This document shows, in pieces, positions 43,301 through 55,513 of a stretch of 64,000 bases of DNA (positions within the stretch are counted from its first letter, which is position 1; every line of letters begins with the position of its first letter). The notes beneath the pieces are model-generated. The model saw only the letters and a program-made list of their open reading frames with translations, searched no databases and was not told where the DNA came from. Source of the stretch: Parachlorella kessleri (Eukaryota > Chlorophyta > Trebouxiophyceae > Chlorellales > Chlorellaceae). Location of the stretch: contig BBXU01000888.1 in NCBI GenBank assembly GCA_001598975.1, positions 41,752-105,751 on the forward strand, given 5' to 3'. The translations under genes and the position numbers were made by a program.

Positions 43301-46232
43301 GGCCATAGGGGAAATCGACAGCCACCGACTATGATGGCACCCTTCAGATAAACGCCTCGCTACATAATGTCTAGCTCAGCTGATTTAATGTCTCAACTAA
43401 CAAGACCAGCACACCGGGATACTTAGCATACAGGCCATGCATCTGGCAGGGAATGCCTGCCTCGGATTGACCATATGACTTCAACTGCTACCTTACCTGC
43501 TTCTTGTTGGGCAAGTTCTTCCAGATGAAGAGCTCGCAGCTGTGGTAGTGGACGCCAAAGTGGCGCAAGCGCCCCTCTAGACCTCCTCCGGACCCAGCCC
43601 CCGCTTTGCCTGTCGGATCGAGCCGGGTTTTGGCTTGGCAGTACGCTTGAGAGACCTCAGCTAACCTGCGGGAGAACCATGACGGTTGCTGGGTAGGATA
43701 AAAGTTGCCAACTCATGAACATGCAAGGAGCCAGGCCATCAAGAGCTCGGCAGTCGGCCATAGACTTTGTCCTAGTCCTACTTAACAGTGCCCACTGTTG
43801 CCGCACATGGCAAAGTCAAGATCCTGTACACATGACAGACTTTGAACCTTGCAATAGGGCAAGGAAGATACTCTCAAAGACCCCTGTTAGGGATGGAGAG
43901 CAGGCGAAGTCGAGGCTGCTTACTTCAGGTTCAATTCCTCCATGACGGCTGCCTTCCACGTCACCCCATACTCCTGCTCGCTGCCAAAGCTGTCAGGGAT
44001 GATGACCCGCCGAGCGGGCCTGCTTGTGGTAGTTGCAGTGAAGCACAGTTGGGCTGGGTCACTTGTGCCCAGCCCGCCCAGGCCCACCGCTGGAGGACCT
44101 CTGGTAAGACTCCCAGAATTGCTGAAGGCAGCGGCAGTTGACTGGGCAGGCCGTGGCTGCTGGAACCCTGGGGGGCCCTGCTGGAGCAGCAGATGCTGCT
44201 GCTGAGGCTCTTGAGAGGCCCTACTTGCTAGAGGGGGTGCGAAGCGGCTCATAGCATTGCCAGGCTGCCTGGCCTGCAGCAGCTGCGGCTTCTGCTGGCT
44301 TACGGCTTGGTGGGTGATGGGTGGCGTCTGCGTGCCAGCTAGGCTAGAAGGCTGGGCTGGAGCTTGCTGTAACTGCATGGGCTGCTGAAGGTCACCTAGG
44401 TGGGCAGATGACTGCAGCCAGCCTCTGTGCTCCTGCGGCTGCAGCTGCTGCTGCTGTGGTTGTTGATGTTGCCCTGAGGCCCAGCGACGTAGGTGCTTGG
44501 CAGCTGGGGCGCCTCTTTGCTCCTCAGCTGGACAATCACTGTCGTCAGCAGCCTGGCTTGTTTGCTGGGTCATGCCACCGCTTCTGCCAGAAGCAGACCT
44601 TCCATCTTGCTCCTCCGCCTCCTCCGTCTCCCAACAAGCCGCCCCTGCCATGCCAGGCAGGCCACCTTCTGTTGCCGACCGGTTGCCGACTGCTTGGCCT
44701 TGACTTGATGCTGCCAGTGCTGGCCCATCTGCAGGCAGGCATCCTGCTGTTGGTGCTGCTGCTGGGCCTCGAGGCTGCTTCTGACCAACACACCTGCTGG
44801 CCATATCCACATCACTTACTGCGCCCCACCGGCTGCTCGGGAGCAGAACACCGTCAGGCACACCCACAGGTTTAAGCCCAGCATTGCTGCCGCCGCTCTC
44901 AGCATTGCCGCCCTCGTTGCCACAGCTGGCCCAGCGGCTGCGGTGAGCACCTGGCTCAGGACCCTGCTGCGTTGCAGTGCCTAGTTCTGGGGCATGTGCA
45001 ACGGAGTTGGTCCTGTCATCCTCGTAGGCTGCCCAGCGGCTGTGGGTTAATTGATTTCCACCACTGCTTTGCCCCAGACTGCCCAGCTGCGGCTGCAGCC
45101 TAGCCTTCTTAGCAGGGCTAACCTGCATGGCCGACACGAGCTGCCACCTTAGCGACGTGCCTAAGCTGACCTGCCTCGACCTCTAATGCATTCGCTTGAA
45201 CTACCTCTGTTGCAATCTGGCTGCTAGATCGGCAGCGGGTTGCGCGAGCGGAGCTCCATGTGAGGCAGCAAGAAGTAGACCCACCTCCACTGCGATCCTG
45301 ACAGCTGGTGCTGCCCCTGTCAGGAGGGACAGGATGTCTTCAGCTGCAGGTCACCGGCATGATGCTCATGAGATAGGCAGCTTGTGTGCAAGACTCCCGC
45401 TACGATGTAAGTACCGATGTGGCATGCAGGCTAGTGCGCCTGGTTTGCACTTGGGTGATAGAGCTTTGCCCAAGTTGAACGAAGAGCGGACGAGTACAGT
45501 GGGCCAACTTTCCCCACCTGTCCTCTCTCTTGTAGCAGCTAGTAGAGTTGCCCCACCGTCGCATTTCTTTGTTATAGTGGCAGGCTGTGGTCGGGAAGCC
45601 TGGTGAAGGGGCAGAGGCTGGCCCGGCACCTGAGCCGGGTGCATGTGCGGTTTTGGCTGCTGCTGCCCCACTCGGACCTTCCACTTTGTGGGCTCGGCAG
45701 CCATTGGGGCTAAGTGGCTCTGCAAGTCTGGCTGAGAAACCGACCCAGGCAGCGGCCGCTCTACCCTGGGTGGCATGAACTTCTTAGCTCCAGGCCGAGC
45801 GCCGCCGCTGGGCCGTAAGCCTGCCTGACGAGGCAATCTAATGCCAGCGTGCTGCACAATCACTGCTCCCGCACTTGCTGCTGGTGCTGCGGGGTGGCTG
45901 GGCATGCCGAACGCGGCTTGCTTGGGAGCAGCAGCGGCTGTTGCAGCTTGACTTGTTGCGGCGCCAGGCACATCTTGAGCACCGCACTGGCAGTCCACGC
46001 AGACAAGGATGGTGCTCCCAAAAAAGTTCAGCTCGTCTCCATCTGGCTCTATCTTGGTGCTGGCGGACAGCCGGGCGACAGCTACCTCACTGCCATCCTC
46101 GGCTATCAACACAGCAGTTCGCCCTCGTACTCTCAGGTATCCATCCAGCCATTTGCGGTTCCACCTCTGCTTCTTATGCCCATCGCGAGTGTACGTGGCC
46201 CTGAAGAAAGCAGCATCTTCCGCCTTGGTCAT
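37346..46232 (-). CDS. ZGRF1/Mte1-type DNA-repair helicase (superfamily 1)
   Basis: Seventeen exons: 46232-45518, 45343-45285, 45122-43924, 43665-43497, 43276-43204, 42963-42876, 42646-42438, 42184-41469, 41290-41071, 40704-40614, 40341-40229, 40090-39916, 39600-39275, 39020-38902, 38705-38508, 38252-38179, 37847-37346; about 1681 aa. Residues 10-80 are a DUF2439 domain (FFRATYTRDGHKKQRWNRKW, DGYLRVRGRTAVL). A long Gln/Ser/Pro-rich region follows, then a ZGRF1-like segment (KDDLWVISNNPQFQ). The UPF1-like helicase core has Walker A GPFGSGKS, Ia HTNVAVDRVL, Walker B LDECSQMVEP, GDPLQLPP, RRQYRCHP, TVDSFQ/GAEKDVILLS and motif VI NVALTRAKNN. Human ZGRF1 is a 5'-3' helicase that promotes RAD51-dependent repair; yeast Mte1 works with Mph1 at D-loops. 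No GRF zinc finger was found. Introns 6, 12 and 16 appear to have GC donors. Plain exons of this size order make a pseudogene unlikely. Confidence 0.82.
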
Positions 46233-47971
46233 TGCCCCCTTCCTTTCCAGGCACCCAGGCACCCCGCTGATCAGCCACAGTGGAACCTGCGAGCAAGCAT
46301 TGTATCTCAATACGAGATGATCCTTGCATGGAATGCCTCTGGGTGTTTCAGCGTTCAAGAGCTTGGCTGCTGCGTGCTTTGCCTAGTTGGAGGCGCGAGA
46401 TGAAACACAAAGTACTACCTGGCTGTCCCCTGTCAACCACAGCAGGTCTCTAGAGTGTCACAGAACAGCTGGGGACTTCCTAGTTGTGCCACAGTGGCCA
46501 TATGAGTGGGCTGGCAGCCTTCCACAAGTTCCAGCCAGCACGGCCACCAGGCTGCAGCTGCTACCACCTTTAACCTGACAAGTAGACATCAGGCGAGGGT
46601 TACACCCACTGAGGTAGGTCATAATAGTAGTGATTTACCAAAATAGATTTCACAAATACCGAAGCCAAATACTTGGCAAATGAATGTCAAAGAGGAAGTC
46701 AGGGCCACAGCAACAGATACCAGGCAGGCGTTAGTGGTAATATCGATCTATGTTCAACTGAGCTTGGGGCATTCCTTCGAAAAGAGACACAAAGGACACA
46801 CGGTAAGAAATCTCTCTGTGCCTGCAGCAGGACAATCTGAACCACGATTGAAACCAACATGAAGTCAGAATGACCGTTCTGGGTGGCATCTGCAGCACAA
46901 CGGGCAAGCCTCGTATACGTGGGTTAGCACATGGAAGAAGACGCCCCCAGGCAGCACCCATATAGACTCGGACGCGCGGGCTATACCAGAGCCCTGAGGT
47001 GGGAGAGCAATGTAACTACTAAAACCAGTCAAGTCGGTACTCATGCAGCTGAGCAGACAGGAAAAGGTAAGGCTGAGGGAAATGAAGAGGCAAAGCTAAG
47101 AAGGGAAGCCAGTCTTGCGGAAGGAAGGATAGGTACAACACGATGAAAGGTAGTTAGAGGCCACAAGGTACTTCTTGTAGGCTGAGTCTTAAACACATAC
47201 AAAATTTGCATGCCTTGCTGGAACTTCACAAGATACAAAGAAGTAGGCATTGGTGCCAAGTATACCCAATGCACAATAAAAGCGTGATGTGTAACGAAGG
47301 GATTATTAGCTATGACACTGCATGGACACTGTAAAGTTACCGTAGAGTGGTAAGGAGTAGCGCTCTTTGGACACAACACTTGTTCGTGCAAGACGTGAGC
47401 ACATGCACGGAGTGCAGCGCTGCCCATCTCTGCCCGAACAACATAGGATGAAATGCAGCCAGCAGTATATGAATTGCAAAGGAAAACTGGGTACAGTACG
47501 TGCCCTGGTACACACCAGGCACCGTTGAGGCTCCCTCCACCCTGGGGCATGGGGAACACCTTGCTCGCACAGAAGAGCAAGACACGACGAGTGAGGCAGC
47601 CACATCAACCTATCGGGCAACCTCGCCACGCTGAAATGAAAGTGCATCAAACCGCTGCATGGCCTTGCCATGCCCTGCTGCTGATCACTGTAGCCAGTGA
47701 GCGAAAACCTGACTGAACTGCCACTTTCACAAGTTTTGAATGAAGACGTAGACCTCTAAGGCAGCCTTGTGTCCCTAGGTGCTTGGCTCCACTGAGCTGA
47801 CACCCAGATACACAGCTGGCCATCCTTAGCTCCTCTTACCAGCACACTAACCTGCCGCCATAATTACGGCAGGCCACTTCTAGGCAGTGGCGCATGCTGG
47901 GAGGGATCGCAGGGGTACCGCCACACAATGAAATGCTGCACCAGGCAGTATGCCTTCCAGTGCAGAAGGGT
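46233..47971. other. Long intergenic stretch, no gene recognised
   Basis: About 1.7 kb separates the helicase start from the stop of the cyclin-like gene, both on the minus strand. It is somewhat less GC-rich than its surroundings. I found no phase-compatible exon series or family motif, so it probably holds the helicase promoter and the 3' UTR of the cyclin-like gene. Confidence 0.45.
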
Positions 47972-49466
47972 CTACTCAATGCTCACCACCAAGTCGGAGA
48001 CGCCGGTGGCGCGCGCGATAGCCAGCAGCCTGCAGTCGGAACATGGTGAGCTACTTGAGCAGCTGCACCACATGACCTGCATTGATGCTGCAGGGTTGAG
48101 GCAGGCAGATTTATGGCCTCACGAGCAGCGGCTTGCTTGGGCGGTAGATGACATTGAGAGGTGGAGTGCAGGGAAAAGTCGCTATGCACAGCAGGCCTAC
48201 CTCCAGCCCACAGCTCGCATGACCTCTGGCTCCATTGCCACTAGCACGCTGTGGGGAAGGCCTGCAGCAAAGGATGGGCCGTGCTTCTAGTCATCAGCCA
48301 TGATGGTATGCACTGTCACTGCTTCACAGCAGGCGTTTGTACTGAGGCAGACAAAGCAAGCGACAGGCAGGTGTTGTGCAACTTGTTGTGCAAGTTTGGT
48401 TGTGCCACAAGTACCACAAGGCCGCAGGGCAGGCTAGTTGCCTCATGGAGCGGTGACAGTCGCTCACAACAACGCAGGGAACACCCGCGGTTGGTCTCCT
48501 CACCAATTGCCTTCGACAAGAAGCGCGCATTTGGCACAGCGCCTGCAGGTATGCAAGAGATCCCTTGAGGTTGGGGTTTCGATGGCTTGCACCAGACATG
48601 CCGCAGGTGGCCACCCTCCTCCGCGCCGGGTGTTAGGGAGCGCAGCCATGGACGTCCCTTCCCAACAACCGCCCCTTCCCAGCAACCAAGCCGGGCCAGT
48701 GTTGCTGGCAAGCTGCGGCGCCCCGCTCTGCCTTTGAAGGCCTTGTGATTGCGACAGACAAGATAGCCAAGGCTTACCGGGTGTCGTCAGAAACTTGATG
48801 CTGGTCCAGAGGCACACACTGAGGGCAGTGTCTGTGATGAAGTGTTGCGAGAGAGCCATCTGGAGGGACAGACCTGCCTGCGCAGCATACTCCCTGCAAA
48901 GGAGGCAGGTCTCCGAGTGAGGGGCTGCCTAGCTGGCAAGAGGGCTGTAGGTGCAAGGTGCTACAGGGCCGGCACAAGGCAGGAGGGAAGGCCAAGAGAC
49001 AGCTGTGGCAAGGGCAATGCCGCCTCACCGGAAGGTTCCCAACGCCAGCAGGGTCGCTTCTGATGGAATCAAGCGACAGGCCGGGTGCATAGCGTATACC
49101 GCTTCCAGCCACTGCCGCAACCGCCCGTGGCATGATGATAGCCAGTCAGCGAGGGGCCCCAGCAGCGTCGCCTCGTCGCTCAGGCCCTGTTCCACGATGT
49201 CGGGGGTCTTCCACGAGTCCTCGCAGGAGAGTGGGGAAGCATCAACGTCCCGCCGAGCCCGCTTGGCTGCCTGCGCATGTATAGCCACATCCCACCAAAG
49301 TGATCTAGGGTAGCTGAGTATCATGATCACCACGTGCAGCCGAGGACGAGTCAGTGCAGACAGGTGACGTGCATGTCGAAGGGAGAGGCCAACGTACCGG
49401 AGGGGTGAAGACTGACTGACAAGCTTCAGCCGGAGCGGGCAACACGATATACGGGCTTGCCTTCAT
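47972..49466 (-). CDS. Cyclin-like protein (cyclin-box fold)
   Basis: Six exons, 49466-49398, 49270-49029, 48893-48778, 48542-48504, 48261-48201 and 48029-47972, join cleanly (phases 0, 2, 1, 1, 2) to 194 aa. The N-terminal 40 residues are polar with a basic AAKRARRD patch. The rest is all-helical with cyclin-box spacing: PLADWLSSCHGRLRQWLEA, LIPSEATLLALGTFREYA, ITDTALSVCLWTSIKFLT and LVAMEPEVMRAVGWRLL. The last two correspond to the cyclin helix with a conserved Lys (ASKFEE-like position) and the helix ending in a Gly-Trp/Leu-Trp pair. Cyclins bind and activate cyclin-dependent kinases. The protein is short, has only one box, and lacks a visible destruction box, so it may be a divergent or regulatory cyclin. 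The family call is by pattern and not certain. Confidence 0.6.
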
Positions 49467-50160
49467 CCTATGGCTCGTCTGTATGACAGGCGCCTTGGCT
49501 CGTAGAGCCCCACACGGAAGTGCGGCACACACAGATAGACAGATGCAGAAGGGGTACGGTATTGCTGTCCAGAGTAATTAAAGCAGTAATAATGTCAAGC
49601 ACGTGTGCGGCTGTAAGCCAAGAGGGAGTAGTCATCTACCCGGGGTCATACCATCTCTGCGCTTTTCTCTCCGTGCAAGGCGGCCCCTCCGCTGCTGGCC
49701 ACCGGGGAAGTACGATTAGTAGCTATAGCGGGCTACCGGAGAGGTTGAAGGTGCGCTTGGAACGAAGTGTAACAGGTGTAGTCGTGCAGGAGTCTTCCCA
49801 TTGCAGCGCCAACCAAGGCTCTCCCCTTAGGCAGTACACCGGGACTTCAAGACACCGCTATTGAATGTTCTACACCAGTCCTGCTCTCACGTTCCGTTCA
49901 AAGCCACAGTAGTTGTTAGGCCTGAAATCACTTGCATGCAAGTCATTAAAGCTACGTGGCTGTCTTGCCCAAAACCTTGGGAGTCGCTGTGTACCCTTGA
50001 AGTTGGCAAAGGTCGGTCTAAGCGGGTGCGAGCTTTTTTAAGCCACTGAGCCTCACTGCGCCCTGGCAGTCAATGCGCCTTAGGCCTAGCAGGCGCCGCA
50101 GGAAACTGCGTAGCACAGGTTACAATGGAAGGATTGGGAAGCTAAGAGCCTGCCAATTGA
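49467..50160. other. Divergent intergenic region between cyclin-like gene and MnmE
   Basis: Nearly 700 bp holding both promoters. No TATA box or gene-like frame stands out. Confidence 0.4.
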
Positions 50161-53100
50161 ATGTCTTTTACAGTAACGCATGCCATGTCATGGCACCTGG
50201 CCACCGTGTCGGCCAGGCTTCTGCGCAGGCACTTTCTTCATAAGTATAGCTCCTCTTGGAGGACAATTAGATTTCCACTCTTGAACCAAAGCAAGACAGT
50301 CAGGGCAGGACAGCAGCTGCGACGAGCAGTTTGGGGCAATGGCGTGCAAGACGGTAGGTGTGGTCTAGTAGCCCCCTGCCACACAATAGAGCATAAAGAC
50401 TCACCGGTTGGCACCACACATCCTGGTGCAGCTGCTGCAGTGGACCACCTGGCCAACGTTGGCGGGGAGCAGCAGGGGCTCGACTCTGACACCATTGCAG
50501 CCATCGTGACGGGGGCGCAGCAGGGAGCTGTGAGCATTGTCCGCATCAGCGGCCGCGAGGCGCTTGAAGTCGCACAGCAAGTGTTCCAGGGTCCTGGCAA
50601 GGGTGGCTCCCAAAGGCGCAGGCAGCTTGAGACGCACAGGGTCTACTATGGCCGGGCTGTGGATGCCGATGGCTCAACTATAGATGAGGTGGGGTCAGAA
50701 GCTTGCATGACCCCTCCCTTCTCTTTCACCGCCTGGGCTTTCCATGCTTGGACGTGAGTGTGGCGGCTGACTGATACAGCTGGGCAGCTTAGTGGCAACA
50801 CATGCAGGATGGACACACCCCGCTGATGCCTGGAGCAGGGTGGTCTGTCTGATGGAGTTCCCAACTTACCAGGCCTGGAACGTGTGGTGTAGGTGCTGCT
50901 GCTGTGCATGCTGGGACCTCGCTCTTATACGGCCGAGGACGTGGTCGAGATCCACACCCACGGCGGCGGCATCTGTGCCCAGCGCGTGTTGCGGCGGTGC
51001 CTTGAGGCCGGGGCACGGCTGGCACGGCCAGGGGAATTCACTTTGCGAGCCTTCCTGAATGGACGGTTGGACTTGTCACAGGCAAGGGGCAGCAGCTAGG
51101 GTCGGGTGACGGGTCGCTCTTAACCTGGACTGGCCTTCCTGGCAGCAGCTAGCTGCTGGTGCTCTGGAGAGTTGCTAGGCTCCGGTAGGAGCGCCCGGTC
51201 GCCGCATAGCAACAGAGCAACAGCCATAGCCGCTCACAACAGAACCTGTGCTTCGTCCGTGTCTACAGCAGGACGTGCTGGAGGTTGATTTCTGGCCTTA
51301 CTGCTCGTTGACCCTGGCGCCCAAAGGACTCACTGCCCTGCGGCACTGCCACTGCTTCAATCTGTCTCAGGTTGAATGCACTGCAGCGACCCGAAGGCGG
51401 CCCTGATCTTCGCTGGTGTGCTGTGTGCAGGCTGAGAGCGTGTCGCAGCTCATCGAGTCACGCACGGTGGCGGCTGCTGACTCGGCCTTAGCTGGGATGG
51501 CTGGGGGGCTAGGCAGGGAGGTCCATGAGATGCGGGCGGAGTGCGTGGACCTTCTTACAGAGATGGATGCCAGGTGAGGGTTCTGCAAGGTGGCATGCCG
51601 GTGGCACAACTTCCTGTTAGGTGGAATGCAAGCAGGTGTTGCAGTGTGTGCTGGTTTATGTGCAAGTTAGCGTGTTTTTTTTGCAAAATTCATGGTCCAA
51701 GGGGACACGTACTGCAGGCACACAGTTGGGAAATCAGTGCCTGACAGTTGATCACGTCACCAACAACAAAGCATCCTCATTAGAATGCTAGCACGTGGCG
51801 TTGATCTGAGACAGAGGCAACAAAGGAAGGGGTATGATATGATCACTGTGGCCCCTGCCCTTGCCTTGCCTTTGAACAGGCTGGACTTTGATGAGGACCT
51901 ACCCCCGCTGGATGTTAGGGAGCTGACAGGGCGCATTGAGGCTCTCGCACAGCGGGTGCAGCGCACGCTGAGCACAGCGCGGCAGGGGCAGCTGCTGCGC
52001 ACGGGGCTACAGGTGAGGACCACGGACCACAGCAGCGCCGGACAGAGCCAGGGGCCATGCTGCTGGCGCTAGCTTTGGTGGCAGGTGCCAAGGAGTATCT
52101 CGTATATTACAACCTGAGAGCCCTCTGGGTACTGCCAAGGCTGCTGGCTGCCTGGGGCCCGGCGTGCGTGTGGCGTGTGTGCCCGCCCACCGTTGCAGGG
52201 TGTGACTTGCAGGTAGCGCTGGTGGGCCGCCCAAATGTCGGCAAGTCCAGCCTCCTGAACGCGCTGAGCGGCACCGAGAGGGCCATAGTCACTGAGGTGG
52301 CGGGAACCACCCGAGACATTGTGGAAGCAGGTGGGCGGGCGTGTGGAACTAGTGGGTGCGGGGTTGAAAAGGGCATCCATGATAGTAACCTCCAATGATG
52401 TAGCTCTGGCTATGTTGTGAAGGTAGGCTCCGAGGGTCTGTGAGCCCATGGAGGCCGCTTTCTGCAAAGTATCTGCCAGGCGTGGGCGCTTTGCATCGTG
52501 CTAGAGCACCCAATTCCTGCTCCTCAACAGCTGTGTCAACAGGCAGCCTGGCATGCTATGTGGGGACACTTGTGTCTGGTGGTGATTGCGGAGCTGGAAT
52601 TCAGCCTCATATTGCCTGGCTAGCTCGTATTTGTCATGTGTCCGTGAGAAACTGGCCTCTGCCCTGCAGGCATTGTGATTGGAGGCATCCCCATCACCCT
52701 CCTCGACACCGCCGGGCTGCGCCAGTCTTCTGACAGGGTGGAGAGGATTGGCGTCGAGAGGTCCTTGGCTGCAGCAAAGCAGGCAAGGGGGGCGGTGCAG
52801 GTTGTGGGCGAGTGGCCGGGCGGTGGGGTTAGTGAGCCCAGTCTAGTTGGCTCAGCCGTGGTGTTAACATGTTGCAACCAGGAGGGGTGGATTTGAGCTT
52901 ACACCAGTGTTAATATCTAAATGACTGCCTGACTTGCCTATGCGCCACCCGATAGATTGGGGTTGGGGGATTATGGCATCCTGTGCCCTGTATCGTAGCT
53001 CCCACCTTGCGTGTCTTATCACTTGTGGACCAGTTCACATGTGTGCACTAACTCCCTGCCTTCAGCCAATGCCCTTGTGCTGGTTCCCTGTTGGCAGGCA

Positions 53101-54516
53101 GACATCGTGGCCATGGTGATGGATGCCCAGGCTGGATGGACCGCCGGCGACGCTGAGATATTCCGGGCGATTTTCCAGGGCCTGCCATCCGAATTTTCGG
53201 ACTCTGAGCCCTTCGAGCCCTACCTCTCTGGCGACTCGTATGACTCTAGAGGGGAGGAGTCGCCTGACGAGGAGGAGGGGGGGCAACATGCCAGCTCAGC
53301 AGCTGGCAGGGCGCCGGCGCTCCTGATCCTGAATAAGGTTGACATAATGGGGCACGCTGCCACCACCGGCGCAGCAGCAGCAGCAGCAGCACCATGGGCA
53401 TCTGAGCAGCAGGAAACCCTGGCACCTAGCAACAGCATGCATCAACTAGGGGGCTCGGCAGCAGCACGAGGGGCACCTGAAGGGCGCATGGCTGGCTCTT
53501 CAGCTGTTCCCACCAGCAGCAGCCTTGGGGATATGGGACAGCCTGGGCGGCATCTGAACTCAGACCTCTATGATCCTTATGCCTCCGGGGGCTCTTCAGA
53601 TTCTCGCTGGGAATCTGATGCCGAGGATCCCTCCACATCCACCTTGGCCGCCACCCTCAGCAGCGCTGGTGCCAGCCACCCCGCCAGCAGTCCCGGCCCA
53701 AGCAGCAGCAGCAGCGCCAGCAATGGCAGCAGCCATAGTGCCCTGCAGGGCGGCTCCCTGCAGGTCGTGCCCCCAGCAGTTGCCTCCCGCTTCAGCGCCC
53801 TAGTCAGCACCTCCGCAGCCACCGGCCAAGGCCTAGATAGCCTCCGAGAGGCGGTGCTGCTGCTGGCCGGCGCGCCCCAGCTGGTGCCAGGGGGCGTGGC
53901 CTGGGCCGTGAACGAGCGCCAAGCCGAGGCTCTCATCAGGGCGCAGCAGGCGCTGGAGAGGGTGCGGGGCAGCGTGTCAGAGGGGCTGCCGCTGGACTTT
54001 TGGACCATTGACTTGAGGGAGGCGGTGATGGCGCTGGGAGAGGTCAGCGGGGATGATGTGACCGAGGAGGTAAGGAGGAGGAGGAGGGAGGGGGGGGGGG
54101 GGTGTCATGCTTATGCACATTATTGGTTGTGTGCATGGAATGTGGTAGCAGGCTGCACTACTGGCGGCCATGGCTTTCCATGCATGCCCTTTTCTTGTCA
54201 TTGCACAGTGTTGCCTTACCTAAGGGGCTTACCGGGCTGACAGTAGGGTTAGGACTGGCACACTGTAGTTGGCGACAGAGGTGCGGCTAGTGCAATGCAT
54301 CTTCCCCCACTAGAAACCCTTCTACCCAGAAGCACCCTGCCCTCCTTGGCTACTTCCCCAGCCTTGCTGGTGAGCTTTGCTTGTGGCAGCGGCAAACCAT
54401 GCGCAGGAGGGAGCAGGCACGGCTAAGTACTGTCCGCGCGGCATGCGAGGAACTGCTCTGCCTGCCCTGTGCAGGTTCTGGACAACATCTTCAGCCGCTT
54501 CTGCATCGGCAAGTAG
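50161..54516 (+). CDS. mnmE: Organellar tRNA modification GTPase MnmE (TrmE) with large G-domain insertions
   Basis: Eight exons: 50161-50688, 50893-51081, 51431-51573, 51880-52012, 52213-52330, 52670-52782, 53098-54069, 54475-54516; 745 aa against about 450-460 in bacteria. A basic leader ([20 protein letters not shown]) fits organelle import. The formyl-THF-binding N-domain has [20 protein letters not shown] and [16 protein letters not shown]. The GTPase domain has G1 [10 protein letters not shown]2 GTTRD, G3 DTAG, G4 NKVD (about residue 487) and G5 [13 protein letters not shown]. The C-terminus is the universal FSRFCIGK. MnmE with MnmG (GidA) makes the 5-carboxymethylaminomethyl or taurinomethyl wobble-U34 modification. 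Low-complexity acidic and Ser/Ala blocks of about 45 and 140 residues flank G4. Introns 2 and 6 appear to use GC donors (51082, 52783). Whether the target is plastid, mitochondrion or both cannot be told. Confidence 0.92.
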
Positions 54517-55513
54517 TCGGGGCGTTGGGAGACAGACCCCTGACAGAGATTTGTGGCTTGACGACCTTGTGGCGGCGCCCTGGATGCCAGTTCCTCATGG
54601 CAGTGAGTCAAGAGAGTGTGAAAGTGTCCAAGTCTGTCGAGTAGGTCTCGGTGCAGTGAAGACATGACACCTACGGACCTTGCCCAGAGAGGAAAGAATC
54701 CAAGACGTCATATGCCGAACAGGAGCAGTTGTTGTCGTCGTATGTGAGGTCCTTGCTGGGCAGTGTGGGCTACATGCCTGTAGCAGCGCTGCAGCCCTCT
54801 GCTGTGCATTGCCGCCAGCAGTGGCTATGGGGCCGAACTCTTGTGACATTGCGAGCGTTACACAAGTCTGAAACATATGAGGTATACTACAATATTGTTA
54901 CAGCGAATATGCACTGTACAACCTTTCCTCTCGTCCACACCAACCTCCCGTCCCTACCTCCATGCCATTCTCAGGTACAAAACGTACTGCAATGACCTCA
55001 CAACAGCAGGCAAGTCGCTGGCAACAACTTGGCTGCTCTCCAGCTTTTTCAGCTGGCGGAGGGACCCAAGTTGCATTCGCGCCACACCCCGCTCCTCCTA
55101 GCGCTCGACTCATACCCAATGACATCCCAGCCACCAGTCACCCAGCTGCCTTCCCAGTCTCTAGCCTTCACCTCAAAGGCTGCATTGAGCAGGCCACTTT
55201 CTAACACACTCTTTCCTTGCCGTGGGTCGCTCAAGACAGCTCATCAGTGTCAAGCGGCAGGGCATACAGCCTCCGGCCCCCCGTAGCCCGTGTTGTGGAG
55301 ATATTGTCAGTAGTGGTGCCCGTCTGGGCTGTCCCTGGCCCCGCTACTGCGCTGGCGGAGACGGACCCTACAGCAAGGCGTGGCAGCGCGCGTTATGATC
55401 CATCCCCAAAGCTTAGCTGCCTGTGTGCGGCAATTAGCCGGTGGTTGCAAGCCAGGCTGCTAAGTGGCTCATGGCGACATGTCAAGTCCCCCATGACTGT
55501 CAGACAGCACCAG
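54517..55513. other. Convergent intergenic region
   Basis: About 1 kb between the MnmE stop and the 3' end of the adhesin-like gene. No gene-like structure was seen. Confidence 0.45.

Noticed and set aside
44408..44875. Long plus-strand open frame opposite the helicase exon
   Set aside because: It is the antisense shadow of the Gln/Ser/Pro-rich exon 45122-43924; its composition mirrors the codon bias of that exon and it has no family features.
54090..54103. Run of about a dozen G bases as a sequencing error that breaks MnmE
   Set aside because: The run lies just inside intron 7, after the donor at 54070, so it does not affect the reading frame.
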